In this document: piece by piece, positions 1 through 5,568 of the stretch | How positions within the stretch are numbered: position 1 is the first letter of the stretch | How the letters are laid out: every line of letters begins with the position of its first letter | DNA from: JBBECF01 sp040881945 | GTDB taxonomy: Bacteria; Pseudomonadota; Alphaproteobacteria; Dongiales; Dongiaceae | NCBI GenBank assembly: GCA_040881945.1 | Contig: JBBECF010000073.1 | Location: 1-5,645 of the forward strand | Reading direction: 5' to 3' | Length of the DNA: 5,645 nucleotides | Program-made: the position numbers and the translations under genes | Notes under the pieces: model-generated | The model's database searches: none | Told to the model about the DNA's origin: nothing | The model's input: only the letters and a program-made list of their open reading frames with translations

Positions 1-528
1 CGGTTCGGCGGCATCGACATCCTGGTCAACAACGCCGGCGGCCAGTTCGCCGCGGCGCCCCTCGACATCTCGGCCAACGGCTTTCGCGCCGTCGTCGATC
101 TCAACCTCAACGGCACCTGGCACATGACCCGCGCCTTCGGCGCCGCCGCGGTCGCCGCCGGGCGCGGCGGCAAGGTCGTCAACATCGTGCTGTCGCTGTT
201 CAACGGCCTGCCGCAGATGGTGCATGCGGGGGCGGCACGGGCCGGGGTGATCAACATGACCAAGAGCCTGGCCGTCGCCTGGGGCCGCCACGGCATCACG
301 GTCAACGCCGTCGCGCCGGGCACCATCGACACAGCGGCGCTCGCCCAATACGATCAGGCGGCGTTGCAGGCCGACGTCCGCCGGCTGCCGATCAAGCGCA
401 TGGGCGGCGCCCGCGAGGTGGCGCTGGCCGTCGCCTACCTGGCCTCGCCGGCCGCCGACTACGTCACCGGCACGACGCTGATCGTGGACGGCGGCGAGCA
501 CCTGATGGGCGCCGTGCCCGAAGCATGA
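1..528 (+). CDS. SDR family oxidoreductase, PECR-like enoyl/dienoyl-CoA reductase type (5' end cut by window edge)
   Basis: The reading frame is open from base 1 and stops at TGA 526-528, giving 175 residues of a protein normally about 250-300 long. The N-terminal Rossmann part with the TGxxxGIG nucleotide loop lies left of the window. Visible SDR landmarks (numbered from the edge) are DILVNNAGGQF (6-16), the N35-L-N segment of helix 4, a VVNIV strand (59-63), HAGAARAGVINMTKSLA (75-91), VNAVAPGTIDT (101-111) and a C-terminal GTTLIVDGGEHL strand. NNAGGQF and HAGAARAG are typical, from memory, of peroxisomal trans-2-enoyl-CoA reductase (PECR) and bacterial relatives, which reduce enoyl- or dienoyl-CoA with NADPH. 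The canonical YxxxK positions read A76 and R80, so the catalytic set is atypical. An acyl-CoA dehydrogenase follows 28 bases downstream, which supports an acyl-CoA substrate. A beta-keto/beta-hydroxyacyl dehydrogenase of FabG type is the main alternative. SDR fold certain; exact reaction uncertain. Confidence 0.9.
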   Translation, partial: RFGGIDILVNNAGGQFAAAPLDISANGFRAVVDLNLNGTWHMTRAFGAAAVAAGRGGKVVNIVLSLFNGLPQMVHAGAARAGVINMTKSLAVAWGRHGITVNAVAPGTIDTAALAQYDQAALQADVRRLPIKRMGGAREVALAVAYLASPAADYVTGTTLIVDGGEHLMGAVPEA

Positions 529-556
529 GGGCGTCCCACCCGAAGGACCGATCGAC

Positions 557-1735
557 ATGGACCTGACCCTTTCGAAGGAAGACAGCGACCTCCAGGCGCA
601 CGCCCGCGCCTTCACCGAGCAGGTGCTGTTGCCGCACGAGCTGGCGAACGAGGAGAGCGGCGGCGGGCTGCCGCCGGAGACGCTGGCGGGCTTGCACCGG
701 GCCGTGCTCGACTGGAAGCTCAACGCCATCAACCACGCCCGCGAGGACGGCGGCCAGGGCTATTCGGTGTTCCAGCAGGCGCTGATCAACGAGGAGCTGG
801 GCAAGGCCACCGGCTGCCTCTGGGACATCGTGTGGAACCCGGCCTATTCCTTGCGGTTCGGCTCGGCGGAGCAGAAGCGCGACTATTTGCGGCCGAGCTG
901 CCGCGGCGAGCGGCGCGACGCCTTCGCCATCACCGAGCCCGGCGCCGGGTCGGACCCGCGCTTGGTGCGGACCAAGGCGGTGCGGCGCAACGGCCGCTAT
1001 TACCTGTCGGGCGAGAAGTGGTTCCTCACCGCCGGCGACGTCGCCGACTACTTCATCGTGCACGCCCATGTCGACGACGACCCGGACAAGCCGACGCTGT
1101 TCCTCGTCGACAAGGACCTGCCCGGCGTCGAGCTGAAGCGCACGCCGAAATTCATGCACAGCTTCGTCTTCGAGCACCCGGAATACCTGTTTTTCGAGGT
1201 CGAGCTGGACGAAACGAAAATCCTCGGCGGCGTCGGCCAGGGCTACGAGCTGACCAAGGACTGGTTCGTCGAGGCGCGGCTCGGCATCGGCGCGCGCTGC
1301 GTCGGCGGCGCCATCCGCGCCGCCGAGGTCGCCACCGCCTACGCCGCCGAGCGCGTGCAGTTCGGCCGGCCGATCCGCGAGTTCCAGGGCGTCGAATTCA
1401 TGCTCGCCGACATGGCGGTGGAGATCATGGCGGCCAAGGCGCTGCTCTACCGCGTGTGTTGGGAAATCTCGCGCGTCGCCGACCGGCGCCGCATCCACGC
1501 CCGCGCCAGCGCGGTCAAGTTGTTCTGCTCCGAGATGGCCGGCCGCGTCGTCGACCGCGCCGTCCAGGTGCTCGGCGGGCGCGGCTACATGCGCGAAAAC
1601 CCGGTCGAGCGGCTGTATCGCGACCTGCGCGTCGATCGCATCTGGGAAGGCACCTCGGAGATACAGCGCGTCGTCATCGGCGGCCAGATCGCCAAGCGCG
1701 GCCTCGGCGTCTATACCGGCTGGGTCGATCCGTGA
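557..1735 (+). CDS. Acyl-CoA dehydrogenase (FAD-dependent)
   Basis: A complete 392-residue protein, the usual length of a soluble acyl-CoA dehydrogenase. This family introduces an alpha,beta double bond into an acyl-CoA and passes electrons through FAD to electron-transferring flavoprotein. The N-terminal helical domain spans about 1-120. The first family signature is AITEPGAGSDP (124-134), followed by the beta-domain motif GEKWFLTAG (152-160). The C-terminal helical domain holds the FAD-contacting QFGRPIREFQG (268-278) and the second signature QVLGGRGYMREN (337-348). E364 in IWEGTSEIQR (362-371) sits where medium- and short-chain enzymes have the catalytic base, so the enzyme should be active. 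The linker around 196-224 (KFMHSFVFEHPEYLFFEVELD) differs from the common KMG-RGS type and marks a subgroup whose substrate I cannot name. The start is supported by GAAGGA at 542-547, nine bases before ATG. The gene lies between the SDR and the CoA synthetase, and its stop overlaps the next start. Confidence 0.96.
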   Translation: MDLTLSKEDSDLQAHARAFTEQVLLPHELANEESGGGLPPETLAGLHRAVLDWKLNAINHAREDGGQGYSVFQQALINEELGKATGCLWDIVWNPAYSLRFGSAEQKRDYLRPSCRGERRDAFAITEPGAGSDPRLVRTKAVRRNGRYYLSGEKWFLTAGDVADYFIVHAHVDDDPDKPTLFLVDKDLPGVELKRTPKFMHSFVFEHPEYLFFEVELDETKILGGVGQGYELTKDWFVEARLGIGARCVGGAIRAAEVATAYAAERVQFGRPIREFQGVEFMLADMAVEIMAAKALLYRVCWEISRVADRRRIHARASAVKLFCSEMAGRVVDRAVQVLGGRGYMRENPVERLYRDLRVDRIWEGTSEIQRVVIGGQIAKRGLGVYTGWVDP

Positions 1736-3864
1736 TACTGGCCGAGCGGCCGCCGGCGGCCGCGGCGCGGGCGGCGCGGCGGCGGGCCAACCTGCGCCGC
1801 CTGCTCAAGCCGCGGCACGTCGCCTTCGTCGGCGGCGACGGCGTCGCCGAGCCCATCGCGCAATGCGCCGCGGCCGGCTTCGCCGGCGAGATCTGGCCGG
1901 TCAACCCGCGCCGCGCCGAACTGGCCGGCCGGCCCTGCTTCCGCTCCGTCCTCGACCTGCCGGCGGCGCCCGACGCCGCCTTCATCGTGGTGCCGCGCGA
2001 GCCGACCATCGAGGTCGTGCGCCAGCTCGCCGAGCGCGGCGCCGGCGGGGCCGTGTGCTACGCCGCGGGCTACGCCGAGCTCGGGCCGGACGGCGCGGCG
2101 CTGCAACGCGCGCTGGTCGAGGCGGCCGGCGACCTCGCTTTGGTCGGGCCGAACTGCTACGGCATCCTCAATTACATCGACGGCGTCGCGATGTGGCCGG
2201 TCGGGCACGGCGGCAGCCGCGTCGAGCGCGGCGTCGCGGTGCTGGCGCAGAGCGGCAACGTCGCCCTCAATCTCACCTCGAACGAACGCTCGGTGCCCTT
2301 CGCCTACGTCGTCAGCGTCGGCAATCAGGCGGTGCTCACGCTGGCCGACTTCGTCGAGGCGCTGGCCGACGACCCGCGGGTCTCGGCGATCGGCCTCTAC
2401 GTCGAAGGCCTGACCGACGCGCCGGCCTTCGCCGCCGCGGCGATGCGGGCGCTGGAGCGCGGCGTGCCGCTGGTCGTGCTGAAGGCCGGCAACTCGCCGC
2501 TCGGCGCCCGCCTGGCGCTCAGCCACACCAGCTCGCTCGCCGGCGACGACCGGCTCTACGCGGCGCTGTTCGAGCGCGCCGGCGTGGTCCGCGTCGGCTC
2601 GCTCACCGCGTTGCTGGAGACCCTGAAGCTGCTCTCGGTGTCGGGGCCGCCGCCCGGCGACCGGCTGGCGGTGTTCACCTGCTCGGGCGGCGACGGCCTG
2701 CTGGCGGCCGATCGGTCGGCCGATCTCGGCCAGCCGTTGCCGGAGTTCGCGCCGGCCCAGGCGGCGGCGCTGCGCGCCCAGCTTCCCGCCTTCGCCACGG
2801 TGTCCAACCCGCTCGACTACAACACCTCGCTGTGGAACGATGGTCCGGCCCTGGTCCGCTGCTTCTCGACCGTGCTTGAGGGCGATTACGACCTGGGCCT
2901 GCTGGTCATCGACTACCCGCGCAGCGACGCGGCCGGCCGCGCCGCCAGCGACGTGGCGGTCGATGCGCTGATCGAGGCCGGCCGGGGCACGGGCAAGACG
3001 GTGGCGGTCGCCGGCACGCTGCCGGAGCTGCTGCCCGAGGCGACGCGCCGCCGCCTGATCGAGCGCGGGGTGGCGCCATTGCAGGGGATCGACGACGCGC
3101 TGGCCGCGGTCGCCGCCGCCGTCGCCTACGGCCGCCGCCGGCGCGAGATCCTTGCCGCCGGCGGGGCGCGGCCGCTGCCGCCGCTGTCGCCGGCGCCGGC
3201 CGGACCGCGTCTGTTCGACGAATGGGACAGCAAGCGGCGCCTGGCCCGCTTCGGGCTGGCGGTCCCGGACGGGCGTCTGGTCTCGGCCGTGGCCGCCTCG
3301 GCCGCCGCCGCCGGACTCGGCTTCCCCGTGGCCGTGAAGGTGGCGCGGCCGGCCATCGCGCATAAGACCGAGGCCGGCGCCGTCGCGCTCGACCTCAACA
3401 GCGCGGCGGACGTGGCCGCCGCCATCGCCGCCATGACCGCGGCCCTGGCGGCGGCCCGGCCCGGCGTCGAGGTCGAGCGCTTCCTGGTCGAACGCCAGAT
3501 CGCCGGGGCGGTCGCCGAGCTGATCGTCGGGGTCAGGCGTGACGAGCAGTTCGGCCTGGCGCTGGTGGTCGGCGCCGGCGGCGTATTCGTCGAGATGTTC
3601 GAGGACGTGGCGACGCTGCTGCTGCCGACCGACCGCGCCGCCGTCGAACGGACCGTCGCGGGCTTGCGCATCGCCCGGCTGCTCGCCGGCTATCGCGGCC
3701 GGCCGGCCGGCGACATCGCGGCGGCGGTGGACGCGGTGCTGGCCGTGGCCGCCTTCGCCGAGGCGCATCGCGACCGGCTGGTCGAGCTCGACGTCAATCC
3801 GCTGCTGGTGCTGCGCAAGGGCGCGGTGGCGGCCGACGCCTTGATCGTGATGGACGCGGACTGA
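1732..3864 (+). CDS. NDP-forming acyl-CoA synthetase (acetate--CoA ligase family, fused alpha-beta type)
   Basis: A 710-residue protein of the family that makes acyl-CoA from a carboxylate, CoA and ATP, releasing ADP and phosphate through a phosphohistidine intermediate. The frame stays open far upstream, but the first plausible start after the acyl-CoA dehydrogenase is GTG 1732, overlapping that gene's stop as GTGA. No strong Shine-Dalgarno precedes it, so translational coupling is likely. Domains in order: a basic, Ala/Arg-rich leader (3-26); a CoA-binding Rossmann domain from PRHVAFVGG (27) through WPVNP to GPNCYG (139-144); a succinyl-CoA-ligase-like part with LAQSGNVA (171-178) and the swinging-loop motif LSHTSSLAG, whose H265 is the expected phosphorylated histidine; a second ligase-like part with NPLDYNT; and an ATP-grasp domain (about 494-705) with GFPVAVKV, HKTEAG (544-549) and the metal-binding ELDVNPLLV (685-693). 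This is the normal bacterial domain order. Close relatives include acetyl-, propionyl- and pimeloyl-type ligases and protein acetyltransferases, but no GNAT domain is present. The substrate is unknown. Confidence 0.94.
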   Translation: MILAERPPAAAARAARRRANLRRLLKPRHVAFVGGDGVAEPIAQCAAAGFAGEIWPVNPRRAELAGRPCFRSVLDLPAAPDAAFIVVPREPTIEVVRQLAERGAGGAVCYAAGYAELGPDGAALQRALVEAAGDLALVGPNCYGILNYIDGVAMWPVGHGGSRVERGVAVLAQSGNVALNLTSNERSVPFAYVVSVGNQAVLTLADFVEALADDPRVSAIGLYVEGLTDAPAFAAAAMRALERGVPLVVLKAGNSPLGARLALSHTSSLAGDDRLYAALFERAGVVRVGSLTALLETLKLLSVSGPPPGDRLAVFTCSGGDGLLAADRSADLGQPLPEFAPAQAAALRAQLPAFATVSNPLDYNTSLWNDGPALVRCFSTVLEGDYDLGLLVIDYPRSDAAGRAASDVAVDALIEAGRGTGKTVAVAGTLPELLPEATRRRLIERGVAPLQGIDDALAAVAAAVAYGRRRREILAAGGARPLPPLSPAPAGPRLFDEWDSKRRLARFGLAVPDGRLVSAVAASAAAAGLGFPVAVKVARPAIAHKTEAGAVALDLNSAADVAAAIAAMTAALAAARPGVEVERFLVERQIAGAVAELIVGVRRDEQFGLALVVGAGGVFVEMFEDVATLLLPTDRAAVERTVAGLRIARLLAGYRGRPAGDIAAAVDAVLAVAAFAEAHRDRLVELDVNPLLVLRKGAVAADALIVMDAD

Positions 3865-3871
3865 TCCGGCG

Positions 3872-4141
3872 TTACTTCGTGCCGATGCGCGGCTTGCCGC
3901 CCGCGGCGGCCTGGCTCGGGCCCAGCGTATTGAGCAGCCGCGTCGAATCCTCGGCCGTCTTGATGCATTCGGTCAGCAGGCCGAGGATCTTGATGTTGTT
4001 GTAGCGGACTAGGCCGGCGACCGGGCTGGGGTCGTCCAGGATCTTGCCGCAGCGCCGGATGATATCCTTCTGGATCTCGTCGAGGATGTCTTCGAGGCGC
4101 CATCCGGTCGGATTTTCCGGGGTCACCAAAAATCGCGTCAT
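3872..4141 (-). CDS. Small hypothetical protein, 89 residues, mostly helical
   Basis: I do not recognise this protein. Support for a real gene: ATG at 4141 is preceded by AAGGAA (4154-4149 on the minus strand) with a 7-base spacer. The frame fills the gap between its neighbours, and its composition is less extreme than that of antisense shadows of GC-rich genes. It starts MTRFLVTPENPTGWRLEDIL and is rich in Ile, Leu, Asp, Glu and Lys. Residues 15-37 and about 44-72 look like two amphipathic helices, followed by a low-complexity Ala/Gly/Lys tail (74-89). There is no signal peptide, membrane segment or metal-binding cysteine pair (single C31 and C59), so it should be cytosolic. It converges on the CoA synthetase with 7 bases between stops and diverges from the aminotransferase. 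A regulatory or protein-binding role is possible, but nothing shows it. Confidence 0.75.
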   Translation of the reverse strand: MTRFLVTPENPTGWRLEDILDEIQKDIIRRCGKILDDPSPVAGLVRYNNIKILGLLTECIKTAEDSTRLLNTLGPSQAAAGGKPRIGTK

Positions 4142-4166
4142 GGCAGCGTTCCTTGGTCGGAGTCCA

Positions 4167-4186
4167 GCTTATCGTTAAACATAAGC
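4167..4186. promoter_or_regulatory. Inverted repeat in the divergent intergenic region, possible operator
   Basis: Six-base perfect arms GCTTAT (4167-4172) and ATAAGC (4181-4186) flank the 8-base spacer CGTTAAAC. The site lies 26-45 bases upstream of the minus-strand small gene, where that gene's promoter or leader should be. The inner TCGTTAAACAT fits a GntR/FadR-type TnGTnnnACnA pattern except at its last base; this is only suggestive. No clear sigma70 promoter for the minus-strand gene could be placed around it. Confidence 0.35.
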
Positions 4187-4193
4187 GGCCAAA

Positions 4194-4211
4194 GGTAACC
4201 GAATGATTACC
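4194..4211. promoter_or_regulatory. Inverted repeat GGTAA-N8-TTACC upstream of the aminotransferase promoter
   Basis: Perfect 5-base arms GGTAA (4194-4198) and TTACC (4207-4211) are separated by 8 bases in an otherwise GC-rich region. The site ends 27 bases before the proposed -35 box of the aminotransferase gene, a position more typical of activator than repressor binding. Arms this short can arise by chance, so the call is tentative. Confidence 0.3.
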
Positions 4212-4238
4212 GCCGCGGCCGCCGCCCGGCGGTTTTTA

Positions 4239-4268
4239 TTGAGACTCGGCGGCCGACCTGCGTACACT
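4239..4268 (+). promoter_or_regulatory. Predicted sigma70-type promoter of the aminotransferase gene
   Basis: TTGAGA at 4239-4244 (five of six bases of the -35 consensus) is followed after 18 bases by TACACT at 4263-4268 (four of six of the -10 consensus). Transcription would start near 4275, leaving a leader of about 50 bases before ATG 4328. It is the best promoter-like pair in the 186-base intergenic region and faces the right gene. Confidence 0.5.
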
Positions 4269-4327
4269 CGCCCGACTCAGGAGAACGGCCGCCGCCGCCG
4301 CGCGAGGCCACCAGACGGGAGGCGTCG

Positions 4328-5530
4328 ATGTCCTACTACAACACCGGCCGGCACTTTCTTCAGGTGCCGGGACCGACCAACATCCCCGACCGTATCCTGC
4401 GCGCCATCGGCGCGCCCGTCATCGATCATCGCGGGCCGGACCTTGCCCGCTTGGCGCTGGAGATCCTCGAGCGCATCAAACCGGTGTTCAAGACCAAGGG
4501 GCCGGTGGTCATCTTCCCGTCCTGCGGCACCGGGGCGTGGGAGGCGGCGCTGGTCAACACGCTGTCGCCGGGCGACCGCGTCCTGATGTTCGATTCCGGC
4601 CAGTTCGCCGCGCTGTGGGCGGAACAGGCGCGGCGCTTCGGGCTCGAGGTCGATCTGGTCGACACCGACTGGCGGCGCGGCCCCGCGCCGGAGGTCGTGG
4701 AGGCGAAATTGGCCGAGGACCGCGGCCACAAGATCAAGGCGCTGTGCGTCGTTCACAACGAGACCTCGAACGGCGTGCTGGCGCGGCTGCCCGAGCTGCG
4801 CCGGGCGATCGACCGCGCCGGCCACCCCGCGCTGTTCATGGTGGACACGATCTCCTCGCTGGCCTGCGCCGACTTCCGCCAGGACGAGTGGGGCGTGGAC
4901 GTGGCGGTCGGCGGCTCGCAGAAGGGGCTGATGCTGCCGGCCGGCCTCAGCTTCAACGGCATCAGCGAAAAGGCGCTGAAGGCGTCGAAGTCGGCGAAGC
5001 TGCCGCGCTTCTACTGGGACTGGGAGGGGATGCTGAAGAACAACAAGAACGGCTTCTTTCCGTATACCCCGGCCACCAACCTGCTCTACGGCCTCAATGA
5101 GGCGCTCGACATGCTGGAAGAGGAAGGCCTCGACCGCGTCTTCGCCCGGCACGACCGGCTGGCCGAGGCGACGCGGCGGGCGGTGCGCGCCTGGGGCCTG
5201 GAGATCGTCTGCGCCGAGCCGCGCGAATACAGCAACTCGGTGACCGCGATCTACGTGCCCGCGGGCCACTCGGGCGACGCCTTTCGCAAGGTCGTGCTCG
5301 AACGCTTCAACATGGCGCTCGGGGCCGGCCTCGGGCGGTTGGCGGACCGCGCCTTCCGCATCGGGCATCTCGGCAACATGAACGACCTCATGCTGGCGGG
5401 GACGCTGAGCGGCGTCGAGATGGGCTTCGCGGTCGCCGGCGTGCCCTATCGGCGCGGCGGCGTCGACGCGGCCCTCGAGTATCTGGCGGAGTCGACGGCG
5501 GGCGGCCGCGCCGCCACGCATGCCGCCTGA
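4328..5530 (+). CDS. Class V PLP aminotransferase, serine/alanine--glyoxylate aminotransferase family
   Basis: A complete 400-residue protein, the usual family length. These enzymes move an amino group from serine, alanine or aspartate to glyoxylate, making glycine, with pyridoxal phosphate bound to a lysine. Motifs: PGPTNIP (14-20) at the N terminus; SCGTGAWEA (65-73), whose GTG contacts the cofactor phosphate; HNETSNG (143-149); VDTISS (172-177), with D173 expected to bind the pyridine nitrogen; GGSQKGLMLP, whose K199 should form the Schiff base; and FRIGHLG, whose R344 should bind the substrate carboxylate. All key residues are present, so it should be active and cytosolic. ATG 4328 is set by GGGAGG at 4317-4322, five bases upstream. 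The motifs look closest, from memory, to bacterial serine-glyoxylate aminotransferase (SgaA). The same family includes alanine-glyoxylate enzymes and the aspartate-glyoxylate enzyme BhcA of the beta-hydroxyaspartate cycle. No serine-cycle or BhcBCD partner lies in the window, so the amino donor is undetermined and I assign no symbol. Confidence 0.93.
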   Translation: MSYYNTGRHFLQVPGPTNIPDRILRAIGAPVIDHRGPDLARLALEILERIKPVFKTKGPVVIFPSCGTGAWEAALVNTLSPGDRVLMFDSGQFAALWAEQARRFGLEVDLVDTDWRRGPAPEVVEAKLAEDRGHKIKALCVVHNETSNGVLARLPELRRAIDRAGHPALFMVDTISSLACADFRQDEWGVDVAVGGSQKGLMLPAGLSFNGISEKALKASKSAKLPRFYWDWEGMLKNNKNGFFPYTPATNLLYGLNEALDMLEEEGLDRVFARHDRLAEATRRAVRAWGLEIVCAEPREYSNSVTAIYVPAGHSGDAFRKVVLERFNMALGAGLGRLADRAFRIGHLGNMNDLMLAGTLSGVEMGFAVAGVPYRRGGVDAALEYLAESTAGGRAATHAA

Positions 5531-5568
5531 GAGCGTGTGAATGAACGCTGGGTCACCGTTCTTGCGTG

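Noticed and set aside
464..1498. Long minus-strand ORF opposite the acyl-CoA dehydrogenase
   Set aside because: The plus strand carries clear family motifs in the same stretch. The antisense translation has no recognisable domain and is a mirror of GC-biased codons.
832..1731. Upstream extension of the synthetase frame, open from 832
   Set aside because: It overlaps the acyl-CoA dehydrogenase in another frame and translates to Arg-rich low-complexity sequence with no domain. It is a GC-rich stop-free shadow, and the real start is at 1732.
1711..3768. Very long (685-residue) minus-strand ORF opposite the synthetase
   Set aside because: Arg/Gly/His/Gln-rich composition without domains is typical of antisense frames in high-GC genes, and the sense strand is unambiguous.
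3896..3910. Perfect GCCGCC-CGC-GGCGGC hairpin near the convergent stops
   Set aside because: There is no T tract on either strand. It lies in the Ala/Gly codons of the small protein's tail and probably reflects composition rather than a terminator.
4278..4284. CAGGAGA, a Shine-Dalgarno-like sequence in the aminotransferase leader
   Set aside because: No start codon follows at suitable spacing. The GGGAGG at 4317-4322 serves ATG 4328.
4203..4586. Plus-strand ORF starting in the intergenic region and overlapping the aminotransferase
   Set aside because: Its Arg/Pro-rich translation has no domain, its start lies upstream of the predicted promoter, and it has no ribosome binding site.
5532..5549. 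AGCGT-N8-ACGCT inverted repeat just after the aminotransferase stop
   Set aside because: The arms are only five bases with a long loop and no T tract, so it is too weak to call as terminator or operator.
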